Assembly: GCF_004210375.1 (NCBI RefSeq) | Contig: NC_134830.1 | Location: 69,728,326-69,792,325, forward strand | Direction: 5' to 3' | Length of the DNA: 64,000 nt | DNA from: Tachypleus tridentatus | Taxonomy: Eukaryota; Arthropoda; Merostomata; Xiphosura; Limulidae | Part shown: one piece after another, positions 1-10,596 of the stretch | Layout of the letters: each line of letters begins with the position of its first letter | Position numbering within the stretch: the first letter of the stretch is position 1 | Notes under the pieces: model-generated | The model's database searches: none | Seen by the model: only the letters and a program-made list of their open reading frames with translations | What the model was told of the DNA's origin: nothing | Program-made: the position numbers and the translations under genes

Positions 1-183
1 TAATAATATAAGGTTATTCAAGTAAAGTTACAAAAAAGCTTAAAAATAATATAACTGGAGAAAGGCAGAAAAATAAAACAATTACTAGTGATTTACACTT
101 CAGTTCGTAATTGCGAGGAATAAAACATGTCCATTAATTATTTTGTTTATCTGATTAGTTTTCGTTTTATTTCTTAACTGTAG

Positions 184-370
184 GAATCCGAACAAGCCAT
201 GTTCCTTTATAGAATCGTTTTATGAGTCAACTTGTCAGCAAAGATTTAGTCTCCATCGGTTAATTGCCGTCCACCCCTGGAATCCAGAACGAAGTCCTGT
301 GGTGGCGCTCTTCAAATTTCCCGCTGGATGTTCATGCCGAGTGGCGCCGATAACTCAGAACAGTGGATAA
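184..370 (+). CDS. Spaetzle-like cystine-knot ligand, last coding exon (partial gene)
   Basis: The open frame follows a good 3' splice site (pyrimidine-rich tract ending CTGTAG at 183) and runs 61 codons to TAA at 368-370. It has no initiating Met, so it must be spliced to exons left of the window. The pattern is that of the second half of the Spaetzle/neurotrophin cystine knot: Cys6 (PCSF), Cys17 followed by QQRFSLHRL, then FKFPAGCSCRV with the C-x-C pair (Cys49, Cys51) near the end. Family members are secreted, cleaved ligands of Toll receptors in immunity and development. The local G+C and codon use are clearly richer than the flanking AT-rich DNA. I cannot tell which Spaetzle paralogue it is. 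The signal peptide, prodomain and first cysteines must lie upstream. The family call comes from motif recognition, not a search. Confidence 0.78.
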
Positions 371-2180
371 TAATAACGTTTTATACATTCTACTTAACTT
401 TGTGTATTCAGTGAAACACACTGTATTAATACTTCAAAGCGTTTCAGAAAAATCTTATAATTAAGAATGATGTAATCTTTTTTTTTCCCTAGTTATATGA
501 TTAGAGTCTAGCATATTTTAAAACGTAACATTTCGTCTTGTTGACTACGTGTAATACTTTAGTTTGAAAGTTTTTTGGATAAAAAATCAATACTTATACT
601 TTCCACCGGTATATTTTATTAACATTTTCGTAAAAGTTTAGTCTTTTTTATACTTAAAAATGAAATTATAACATAAAAATAATACTATTCATAAAATAGT
701 TACCTTTACTACGCTTTTAGATAAGTTTGATCCACACAGTAAAATTGTACGATTTATAAAGATATATACATGCATAAACTTGAAATATGTTTGGCTAAAA
801 CTGAAGGTCTGTGCAAAACGTTATTTGGTCAAACTAAATCCACGACTTCAACTTGTCATAACAATTTGCACTTCTTAAATAAACTACCCGAGGGTACAAA
901 CCCCTTAAAAAAGCAAAATGCTATAAAAGACAATGTTAGATATGAAAAACAAAAACACTACAACCCGAGCGCTTTCGAAAAATGGACCTTTCTTTATCAG
1001 AGACAAATTCCCAATCTAACCCTGAAGGAGAAAGGTCCACTTCTTGAAAGCCCTCAGGTTATAAGTATTTTATTTATTTTTATCAAGACTTCTTGAACCT
1101 GCGTGTTTTTCTAATCTCATGAATGGGCAATGCTAGACAAGGTTCTTCCTTTTCTTTTGTTATTAAATCTCTAATGATCTCATTAAATGCTAATTATACA
1201 CCCTACTTTGTTGAAGGTAATAACTTGTTCATTTAATTCATTACTAACTTGTGTGTTTAAATTCAAAATCCAGAGGTCTATAGAAAAAAGTGGAAATGTG
1301 CTCTATTTCAGGATGTTTTTATCTCCCTTCTCTGTCAAAAACTGTTAAATAAAAGAGGCTTTGTACACAGTTGAACAGTTTTCAGTTACCATAATGAAAA
1401 TTATGGTTAAACAGTAAGCCAACTCTGAACGATAAAGGTTAACACATACACCATAAGTATGGAATCAATTTTATTGCAGGAAGAAAAACGACAATGTTTC
1501 ATTTCACATAAACTTAAGAAAATGTTTTAAATTCATTTTAAATGTAGATAATTTATGTTAATACAAATTATTTCAGTAGTAACTGCTGACAAATAAAGGC
1601 ATAGATCACCAAATTCTTAAAACTTTATATTGCTTAGGTAGCCTGGGGAAACGTAGTGTCCACAGTGACGGTCGGATGTTTAAGCAACGTCCTGAAACTT
1701 TTCATAGTGAACTTGTAAATAATGTCTAACATAAAACTGAGATATATAAAAAGTAAAGTTTACTTAACCAAGTATCAAGAATAACTCAAATTAATCCTTA
1801 TTTTGTCCAACTATCTCGCAACTCCGTAACTTTATAACAGTTTCCTTTTTAAATCAAATACATAAATAAAGCAATAAAAAGTATTAAACTAACCTGATGT
1901 ATGCGTTAGAAATGTGATACAAAAATTAGTCATTTTTCTTTCTACTTTCTAAGCTTTTAATTTTTAAATCTTAAAAGAGGAAACGTAAATTACCTTTAAC
2001 TTTATAAATAAGATAAATATATGATAGCACACTTTAATGAAAAATACAGTCTTACTTTATCAATAGACACTGTATTGTGGGGTTTAAAAACAACAATAAG
2101 AAAAACCCCAGTGTTTGATAATAGCAGCGCCTTGCACACACGTAAGATAAGTGTACGGATCACAGACCCCTAAGATTCAA
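371..2180. other. Probable 3'UTR then intergenic DNA
   Basis: AT-rich sequence after the stop of the Spaetzle-like exon. AATAAA-type signals occur near 868 and 1346, so a 3'UTR of 0.5-1 kb is possible. A 108-codon open frame at 770-1096 overlaps a short inverted repeat and resembles no protein I know. Nothing else is recognised. Confidence 0.4.
963..1059. repeat. Short inverted repeat, 30-bp arms
   Basis: Positions 963-992 and the reverse complement of 1030-1059 match at 25 of 30 bases by eye (shared core TGGACCTTTC), with a 37-base loop. The arrangement looks like a MITE or the terminal part of a retroelement. The family is not identified. Confidence 0.5.
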
Positions 2181-2270
2181 GTTTTGTTTGCTTGTTTTAA
2201 ATTTCGCGCAAAGCTACACAAGTGCTATCTGCGCTAGACGTTCCTAATTTAGTATTGTAAGACTAGAGGA
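2181..2270 (-). repeat. tRNA-derived SINE, 3'-tail fragment
   Basis: Contains only the tail and body part of the SINE described at 2274-2545 (T-rich start, CGCGCAAAGCTAC, CTATCTGCGCTAG, GTAAGACTAGAGGA). It breaks off where the next copy begins. This suggests that one SINE inserted into another or replaced its head. Confidence 0.75.
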
Positions 2271-2273
2271 ATT

Positions 2274-2545
2274 TTGTTTATTTTGAATTACGCACAAAGC
2301 TACTCAAGGGCTATCTGCACTAGCAGTCCCTGATTTTGCAGTGTAAGACTAGAGGAAAGGCAGCTAGTCATCACCACCCACCGCCAACTCTTGAGTTACT
2401 CTTTTACCAACAAATAATGGGATTGAACGTCACATTATAACGCCCCCACGGCTGAAAGGGCGAGCATTTTTGGTGTGACAAGGACTCGAACCTGCGACCC
2501 TCGGATTACTAGAAGAATCCCTTTACCACCTGGCCATGCCGGACC
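2274..2545 (-). mobile_element. tRNA-derived SINE, full-length copy
   Basis: On the - strand it starts with a tRNA-like head (GGTCCGGCATGGCCAGGTGG, containing an A box, and a B box near CAGGTTCGAG). A conserved body follows and then an A/CAAA-rich tail. Other copies in the window share the head, and in them the anticodon-like triplet reads CGT, suggesting tRNA-Thr ancestry. All copies found here have this same orientation. Confidence 0.85.
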
Positions 2546-2930
2546 AAAATTCAGGTAAACCTATACCTAATCTTCATCTATTGATCACAGAGAAGTCTGC
2601 TAGTCAAGCAATACCCTTTGCTATAAAGGATTTGTCCAGCTTTAAGAACGAAATATTAGGAATAATTAGTATTTTTCTGATGCACTCATAGCTAAAAGCG
2701 AGAACTATGTTCAATAACATCACGTTTCAAACTCCGGAATCCCCAAGCCGAAGCCCGACAGGTTAATTAGTATAGATACGTCTGACCCACAAAAACAATA
2801 TCGGAAACTACACATCCTAAAACAAGAGAAAATTGGAGAAAAAACAGTATTGAAAAAACTTGAAAGAAAAACGTTCTTGATTGTAATTACTCGCCTAATA
2901 AAGTCATATTATAATAAAACTGAGAACTAT

Positions 2931-3030
2931 ACTGACCTATAACTCTAAAATCAGAGGTCGATTCCCCTCGGTGGACACAGCAGGTAGACCAGTGTTGCTT
3001 TCCTACAAGTAAACACACAAACACACTCAT
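2931..3030 (+). repeat. Second tRNA-related SINE type, partial
   Basis: Contains a B-box-like AGGTCGATTCCCCTCGG, then GTGGACACAGCAGGTAGACC and an ACACACA-rich tail. A related piece lies inverted at 36885-36962. Only the B-box half is clear. Confidence 0.5.
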
Positions 3031-3379
3031 ACTGACCACTTGTCTAATAAAATAAAATAATGTTATCTAAGCCTATCGTTGGTTACTCGAGTTAATAAGC
3101 TCCTGGCCAAAATTTTAAGACCAATGAACATAAAGAAAAAATATGCATTTTGCGTTGTTAGACTCAACCACTTATTTGAGTATAGCTTCGAAAGATGAAA
3201 ATAAAAAAGGGAAAATAAAAATAAACATTTTTTTAGCATTTAATATGGAAAATATGCTGAAGAACTGGCACTGAAGACCCAAGTGCACTAACCCACAGAA
3301 TAATCATTCAGAAGGTGCTGGACACTCTTTAACCACAACATCATCACGATGAAGTTCAGTTCATTTACAACACGAGTGC

Positions 3380-4962
3380 AAAATAGAAACAGATTCTGCC
3401 TCAAGTAATTGATCTCATGGAATTGGACTTCTATGAGAACAAAATCAGGCAGAATCACTTCTTGTTTCAGGAAGATAAAGTTCATGACAGTGTTAAAGAC
3501 AAACACATACAAAGACAAGGAAGGTTTCTACATCATGCCCTTGCCCTTCCACCATGGACAGTTAGACCTATCTAACAACAAACAATTGGCAAAAAAGAGA
3601 CTAGAAGAACTTAGGCGTTGACTGCTGAAGAATCCACAGGATTTATAAGACGACAAGTCTTTCATGTCCAAAATAATAGAGCAACGAGAAGCAGAAGAAG
3701 TGTCATTGTTTGAAAAGGAGCTTAAGACTTCCTGGTACATTCCACACCATGGTGTTATCATCCTCAGAAGCCAGGAAAGATCAGAGTTGTCTTCAATTGT
3801 AGGGTTTGTTATCAAAGAGACTGCCTGAATGACAAACTTCTCCAAGGCCCAGACCTGATGAATTTTCTGATCGCCGTTCTATGTAGGTTTTGGGAGGAAT
3901 CTGTGGCTTTTGTGGGGGACATTGAGAAGATGTTTCACCAGTTTCATGTGTATCCTGAATACAGAGACTACCTGGGATTTCTCTGGTGGAGAAACGGTGA
4001 TTTGTTGACAACCACTTGCACTTTCAAAATGAAAGTGCACTTGTTCAGTGCCACATCTTCACCAACTTGTGCAGATTTTGGTTTCAAGAGAATTGTAGCT
4101 GATGGACGTGAGAGATTCTCTGGAGAAGCCTTGACTTCCTTGATTGAGATTTCCACGTGGACAATGACTTGATGAGTTGTAGCTCATCTTAAGAAGGCCA
4201 TTCAGCTGATAAAAGATGCCCAAATCTCAAGCTTGTCAACAAATCTTCGACTTCACAAATTTGTTTCCAACTGAAGAACCTAGATCTCAACTTTGACCAG
4301 CTTCCCACTGAACAAGCGCTCGGCACTCAATAGTGTATTTTATCAGATGAATTAAATTTCTGCCACTGTCTACCAGTACGACTACATCTCGTAGGGGTGT
4401 TCTTTCAACTGTTTCAAGTGTATGATCCAACAGGAAGTATTTCTCGCTTTACGTTACTTGGAAAGCAGATCTTGCAGCAGCTCTTCAGAGAAAACGCTGG
4501 CTGGAATGAGCCCATGTCATCAGACCTACAATAAAAAATGGGAACAATGGTTGGTGGAACTTTACTCCCTGTCCAGCCTGAGGTTTCTGAGGTGCTCCAA
4601 GCAAAGAGACTTTGGAACCATTCATCTTAGGGAATTCTACCATTTCTCAGATGCAAGCCTCTCAGGCTATGGGCAATGCACATACCTCCATCTAATAAAC
4701 AGTAAAGGACATTGTTCTCTGGTACTGGGTAAAGCCAGAGTTGCTCCAATGAAGGTTGTTACCCTATCAGCAACGTACTTCGAAACGAGATGAAACCCGC
4801 AATGTCGGAACACTTTTGGATGAACTCAAAGATTGTGATCAGCTACATTAACAATGAAGCCCGTCGTTTTCATATCTTTTAGCCAATCAAGTCCAAGTGA
4901 TCAGAGAAACAACAAATCCAAGCCAGCAACAATATGACTGCACTGACCAAAACCCAGCTGAC
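3380..4962 (+). pseudogene. Decayed BEL/Pao-type LTR retrotransposon pol fragment
   Basis: Pieces in several frames match the BEL/Pao pol order. First is a pre-RT region (GFYIMPLPFHH near 3520). Then comes reverse transcriptase (WYIPHHGV near 3732; GDIEKMFHQF and FLWW near 3918-3990; ATSSPTCADF near 4050). An RNase H-like region follows (FHFSDASLSGYGQC near 4640-4680). The RT Asp pair is damaged (VDND near 4155). Frameshifts and stops occur throughout, so it cannot be active. The pol frame stops at 4962, just after an NPAD motif, where a hAT terminus begins. I see no integrase, gag or LTRs. Confidence 0.75.
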
Positions 4963-7440
4963 CAGGGGCGTAGCCGAGGGGGTTTGAGGGTTAACACCCC
5001 ATAGACCCAAACTTTTTAGACAATTTCAGTTGCCACCTGTGAAGTTTCATAAAGATCCGTGATTGCATGGCAGATAATTTCACACACAACAAATAGACAA
5101 ATGCAAATTTCTGATTGAACATTCTTTTAATACAGCAAGTTTTGTCGCAACTAGAGAAATACATTCGCAAATGATTTGTACCAAACCCTAAGTTCACCTA
5201 CTGCAGCTAGTGAAGTGCTGTCAATGCCAGCCTTGTGTATATTGACCAACTCTTTAATTTGGTCACATTGTTGTGCTGTAGGTTCTGACCGTTCTGTGGT
5301 AGATCCTGATGGTAGTAGACACATGAAGTTTGTAAGGATAGTCTTGTGACTGGACAGACAGTCACATATTTGTGAAAAAAAGTGATCAACAAATGGTACA
5401 AATACAACAATACGAAAGTACTCTTAAGGGCTAGTGGTTTGTGGGTTACATCTGTCTTTTAGCCTGCCTTGGCATTATGATGTCAATTTGAAGCTCACTA
5501 CACAGAAATTGAGCCTCACAAGAAATGTTGTTAAATTCATTCCCAGTATTATTTCTGAGTAAACGGATTCAATCTTTCACTATTTCTGCATGATGCATCG
5601 CAGCACCTAAATCAATGTTCTGTTGCTGCAGCAAGTTGCACAGATGTAAACTAAAGGAAAACAATTTAGCAATGGTAAGTAGAGTGATGATGAATTCTGG
5701 CTGTGTTATAGAACACAACAATTGATTGGCTTGCGTGGCAGAATCTCTGTTTTTCCAACCTGATAATGTCTCAAGGGCATCTGCAACTGCATGGATTAAT
5801 TCTAGAAAGACAACGACTGAGTCATGCCTCTCAACCCACTAGGTGGGACAGAGACCTTTCAAACTTTTTTCAATTCAGGTGCTTTATTCTCCACCGAAAG
5901 TGCCAAACGTGCTTTTGTTTGGGTGTATTGAGAAAGTTTTCAATGCTATAAATTACTCCCATGCAATTTCGCACAGGAACTTGTTTACAAACATCAGAAA
6001 TTGCCAAGTTTATGGAATGGGCACTGCAGTGTACATAGGGTGCAAGTGGGAATTTATCAGTTATATGTCTCTGGACACCATTGAATTTCCCACTCATAGA
6101 GGCAGCACCGTCGTACCCTTGTCCTCGCAGGTAAGCCATGTCAATACCATATTTTGTCAGATTGGCTATGATAACATCAGCCAAGTTTCTGCCTGTCACA
6201 TCATAAACAGGTATAAATTGCAAAAAATCTTCTCTCATTGCAACAGAGTTGTCATTGGCATGCAAATATCTAACACAGCGAAAACTGTTCAATGCCTGAA
6301 ATATCTGTTGTTTCATCAGCTAATATTGAGAAACACTTTACAGCATTAACCCTCTTGACCAAAGCATCAAGAACATGAGTATTACAGGCATTGATGACTT
6401 CATTTTGAATTTGAGGTCTCAGATACATAGCATTCCTCTTTGTACTCTTAAGGGCTGCTGAAAGCTTGACATCACCATTTGCCCTGTAGCGCAAAATTGC
6501 CCGAAAATTCCCATCATTATAGATGGGCTCCTCATCAGTTTCACCAACAAACATTGGACTAGAATCATATTTTCCCCTCAGAGCTAAACCCTGTCTCCCA
6601 CACAGCAATACAGTATCAATAATAGGCATTAAATATTGCCGGTTCTGTTCAATTTCTTGCTTGTAAGTTGCATCAAGCTGCAAGTGCACAGATGAACTTG
6701 TGTTTACGACCTGTAGAAAATTGTTAGCTTTTTCTTTACTGTCTTGGTGGTACTGTTTTAATTTATGTGCCTTGAAGTCTTTAACAGCCTTCTTCCAGTT
6801 TGTGTATAGAAATTTCACTAGTTGTCCCAATTTCTGGCTTCCAAGACCAGCACCATCAGGAGCAAAAAGACAGCAGTACTTGCAGAAAGCGCCCTTTGCA
6901 TGTTGGCTGTAGAATAGCCTTCTCAACTGTGAAAACCAACGATGCTGAAAACGCTGGTTTCTTGGACCACACTGGGGAAAACATAATCACTCCCTGGCTT
7001 CCAGGCATTCTCAAGGAGGCATTTTTTTGGTTTCAGCGTTTATCTAAAAGAGACAGAAAGACGTAGTTCTAATTAAGTTATTTTGCACATAGGAAAGTTT
7101 GTTATGAGACTACAATAACCTCGAAGAGAAAGGCTTAGAGCTGTACTCACAGATCAGGCCTAACATCCTGTGGCTGTAGGCCTACAATCACTAGCAGCAA
7201 TGAATATTCAGTCTAAAACTCATCAGAGTGTTTGCATGATATTTAATACAAAATGAATATAATGAGGAGTCGACTTACTTGTTTACCAATGCTGACATAA
7301 TCAGAAATGTAATTTCCAATGTCCCAGACTGGACCTGAGGTGGTAGTGGCAGCACTGGTAGAAGGCCACGGTGATGACTCTGACAATTCAGTTGACAATT
7401 CTGATTCAATCTAATTGGCTGCAGCAGATTGATCAGGTTC
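4963..7440 (-). mobile_element. hAT relic with ZMYM1-like (DUF4371) transposase
   Basis: The right (3') terminus is CAGGGGCGTAGCC at 4963, a typical hAT-type end; its candidate 8-bp target site is 4955-4962. The transposase remnants on the - strand fill 5207 to about 7425. The other terminus was not found: a SINE sits at 7441 and no GGCTACGCCCCTG is visible to its right. The left boundary given is therefore the limit of recognisable coding sequence. Confidence 0.65.
5870..7425 (-). pseudogene. hAT transposase, zinc finger MYM-type 1-like, broken
   Basis: The N-terminal part (7425-7265) has a Ser/Thr-rich stretch ending in VWDIGNYISDYV, followed by a plausible GTAAGT donor. After a frameshifted stretch, 6926-6270 carries the TTF/MYM-type zinc segment (GAFCKYCCLFA), the DUF4371 region and the catalytic-type motif FSILADETTDISG. 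The adjoining frame (6316-5870) has RGQGYDGAASMSG and YVHCSAHSINLAI, the usual D and CxxH blocks of this hAT subgroup. Frameshifts and stops separate the parts. Weaker C-terminal remains reach to about 5200. It resembles the many ZMYM1-like transposon proteins in invertebrates and is not a host ZMYM1. Confidence 0.75.
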
Positions 7441-7620
7441 GTTTTTTTTTTTTTTGTTTTTTGAATTTCGCACAAAGCTACTCGAGGGCTATCTGTGCTA
7501 GCCGTCCCTAATTTAGCAGTGTAAGACTATAGGGAAGGCAGCTAGTCATCACCACCCACCGTCAACTCTTGGGCTACGGATTACGAGTCGCGCGCCTTAC
7601 GCGCTTGGCCATGCCGGGCC
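7441..7620 (-). mobile_element. tRNA-derived SINE, internally deleted copy
   Basis: Same family as 2274-2545. The T-rich tail and body are present, but about 90 bases are missing between CTTGGGCTAC and GGATTACGAGTC, so the B box is lost. The tRNA head (GGCCCGGCATGGCC on the - strand) is at the right end. Confidence 0.85.
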
Positions 7621-9256
7621 AGAAAGTTATAAGCTCTTCCTTAAAACAAAAGATTGACCTAATAGCAGGTAGGTAGTATAACAGAAAATGGTAGTGCTGG
7701 AAAATAGGTACAAAAAACCTGATACAAGGTAATGAAAAATAACTTAAGTCAAAACCGGATTCACTCCACTACTCAGATAATATTTAATACAATTCTCCTG
7801 ATAACTACTAGGTAAACATTAATAGTCGTATAATAGTTTACAACCGTTTCCAGAAATATCCTTCATATTCTCAGTTTTTTATAATACATAGCTTGAGATC
7901 TATGGGAGAGTGTATATCTTCATCTTCATTCGGTGGATCAGGAATAAGTTTAAAGGCTTACGAAGCGAAAAATTCGGGTGTCGATACCCACAGTGGACAA
8001 ATACATTTATCTATTTATGTAATTTTGTGATTAACAACAACCACACCAAAGTTAAATATGTATAGTTGTATCATCAATTATAACTTAAAACCCAAATAAG
8101 ATTTTAACTTTCAAGATTTTCTAATAACAGTTTACTTGCATCCCCCCCAAAAAAAAAAACTGATGCGCAGTAATTTAAAGTATTATTGTCTCCTCTGCTC
8201 AAATTCAAACTCAAGATTTTCATATACGTCAGGTGAGTACTCTACAACTGAGTTAACCCCCTAGCAACTGCTGGTAAAGTTCTTTTTAATAGCTCAAACT
8301 ATCACTTTCTACCCCTCTCACACACGCAAGTCCTGTTTTCTGGCCTTATCTCGAAGTTTTGGGGCGACAATTTATTGAAATCTAGTCTTTTTTTTATTGT
8401 TACTTATCTATTCTTTGCCTTGCTATCGAGCTCGAGACCTGTTGCACACTAGAAAAGTGCTCTGTCAACTGAGTTAAAAGGTTAACCTGCTAGCACTTTC
8501 TGTAGTCACTTTTTAACTGAAAGCATTACAAGCAAATCAGAAGATTATCAGCCAAACACAAAATGATGTATACAAAATATAAAAATTAACTGTAAGCAAA
8601 ATCTACTCTTCATACAATCCAACATCTAAACAAAAATCAACAACATTTAATAATTATGGTATATATAGGCAACTGAAAAAAATTTTCATAAACAACTTGC
8701 AGCAGACAAGCTCGCCTCTTACCCATGTTAGCGTTTAAACCATAATGTCGTATGTAAGACTGAAAACATATGGTTATAATCAAATTAAGTGTACAATGGC
8801 TTAACTAGTCACGAGTTTCACTCTTCCATAACGAGTATAGAACATATCTTTAGTGAGGTGACTTTTATTTTTCTACAGTGTTCTGCATGTATTATGACAT
8901 TCTGTTCAAGAAATGTCAGAAGTATGCAGAAATGTAACAATTCTTTCAACCACTCAAAATTTGCCCATGCAAACTGCTAGAAACCTGTTATCCTGGCTTT
9001 GTGTTCGACCCCATAGGAAGAAGTAAAACCATCAAAGGATGCCACACATGCTTTCACAATCTGATATGAGTTAGAGGTGATTTCCTCATGTTAATATTGC
9101 TTAGAATAACTAATGATGTACATGGCATCAAATTCTGGTATAACATACTTAAATGTTTCGTCTGAATAGTGTTGGTAAATAGAACTACTTTTGTTTTTGT
9201 CCTATTTAAAGTTACAAAAGAAAACTGTTAGCTGTTCAGTAGGTTTAGTTTGGAGT
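7621..9256. other. Intergenic, no gene recognised
   Basis: AT-rich DNA holding the two tRNA-like fragments at 8190-8500. A weak open stretch on the - strand (about 8780-9170) reads like protein in places but has stops and no family I know. It may be another transposon remnant. Confidence 0.35.
8190..8500 (-). repeat. Two tRNA-like (SINE head) fragments in tandem
   Basis: Read on the - strand, 8500-8425 has an A-box-like TAACTCAGTTGACAGAGC and a B-box-like GGTCTCGAGCTCG. 8275-8190 repeats the layout with CAACTCAGTTGTAGAG and TTGAGTTTGAATTTGAGC. Both are diverged and lack a full cloverleaf, so they are SINE or tRNA-pseudogene remnants of a third type, not tRNA genes. Confidence 0.45.
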
Positions 9257-9474
9257 TCACTACTCAAGGGTTATATGCGCTAGCAGTCTAAGGCTAGAGA
9301 GAAGGCAGCTAGTCATCCCCACCTACCGCCAACTCTTGGGCTACTCTTTTCTTTGACCGATACATTATAACGCCCCCACTTCTGAAAGGGTGAACATGTT
9401 TGTTGTGACATGGACTTGAACCCGCAGTCTTCATATTGGGAGTTGAGCGCCATAACCATCCGGCCACGACAGGC
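9257..9474 (-). mobile_element. tRNA-derived SINE, diverged copy
   Basis: Same family as 2274-2545. The body (GAAGGCAGCTAGTCATC, GCCAACTCTTGGGCTACTC, ATAACGCCCCCAC) and a worn head (GCCTGTCGTGGCCGGATGG on the - strand) are visible, with several small deletions. Confidence 0.8.
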
Positions 9475-9987
9475 TCCATTCAGTAGCTGAATAAAGATTT
9501 TATTTGTTCACTTTGATGTCCACGTTTGATTTACTACGCATAATATTTTCTGAATTTGCATTCTACAAGTACTTTTCAGCTTATCTGTTTGTTATCAATG
9601 AATTTAAAAGCCAAAGGCTAGCTCAAAATACCTGTTACTGCTCAGGAAGTTTACTAATGTGTTTTTGTGACCAAACGGCCAATCGGGTTATGCAACAACC
9701 ATTGGTTGGTTGGTTAGTTTGTTGATTTGGTGTTTTATGGAACAAAGCAGCTAGGCTATCTGCGCCAAACATCTGGTAAAAAGTTAAAGTAAATTTAGTA
9801 AAATTCATAAAAGAAAATTAAGGTGAAACAAAATAAAGTTTAACAAATAAAAACATAAATAGCGCAAAACCAATGTTTACATCTAGTCTACAATGTTAAG
9901 AGAAAAACTACAGTAATACAAGTTGTGAAGGACTTTCTGCAGCATAATTGCCGGGAAGACTAACACATAAGTACAAAAACCACCTTC

Positions 9988-10200
9988 AGTCACCTGAAGT
10001 TGGCCTCTCCAGTCCTGGTTCCGAGGTATTTGACGTCATGGCCATTTTCAAAAAGTAACAAAAGTTTTGAAAGACTTGTAGCAAAATGTTCATAATAACT
10101 CACCAGGCTGAGTAACGATTAGTTCAAACAGCAGCATTAGTCACCTGAAGTTGGCCTTTCCAATCCTGGTGTCGAGTTATTTAACGTTACGACCATTTTC
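9988..10200. repeat. Pair of 62-bp direct repeats in the LINE 3'UTR
   Basis: 9988-10049 and 10139-10200 share AGTCACCTGAAGTTGGCC, then CCTGGT, CGAG, TATTT, ACGT and CCATTTTC, with a period of 151 bases. They belong to the 3'UTR of the non-LTR element and may have a role in its RNA, which is inference. Confidence 0.7.
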
Positions 10201-10315
10201 TAATTTCAAATCAAACTAGATGAACTGTGATTTGCAAAACGGAGCCACATTAATAAAAGGTGTAATGTATAAATTAAAAAAACTTAAATGGCAGATAGAC
10301 TTAAATAGCAATTAT

Positions 10316-10596
10316 TTTGTTTGTTTGTTTGTTTTTGAATTTTGCCCAAAGCTACAAGAGAGCTATCTGCGCTAGCCGTCCCTAATTTTGCAGTGTAAGA
10401 CTAGAGGGAAGGCAGCTAGTCATCACCACCCACCGTCAACTCTTGAGCTACTCTTTTACCAACGAATAGTGGGATTGACCGTAACATTAATATGCCCCCA
10501 CGGCTAAAAGGGTGAGCATGTTTGGTGCGACGGGGATTCGAACCCGTGACCCTCGGATTGCAAGTCGAGTGTCTTATCCACCTGGCCATCCCAGGC
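10316..10596 (-). mobile_element. tRNA-derived SINE, full-length copy inside LINE 3'UTR
   Basis: Complete copy of the family seen at 2274-2545. It has a TTTG-repeat tail at left, an intact B box (GGGTTCGAATCCCCGTCG on the - strand) and the head GGCCTGGGATGGCCAGGTGG. Flanks GCAATTATTT (left) and GCAATCATTT (right) are a near-perfect target duplication, so it jumped into the LINE 3'UTR. Confidence 0.85.

Noticed and set aside
770-1096. 108-codon ORF on the + strand
   Set aside because: It spans an inverted repeat, has no domain-like pattern, and its end is AT-rich sequence. Most likely chance.
10520-10596. tRNA gene
   Set aside because: The B box is good, but the sequence is the head of a dispersed SINE and the cloverleaf is imperfect.
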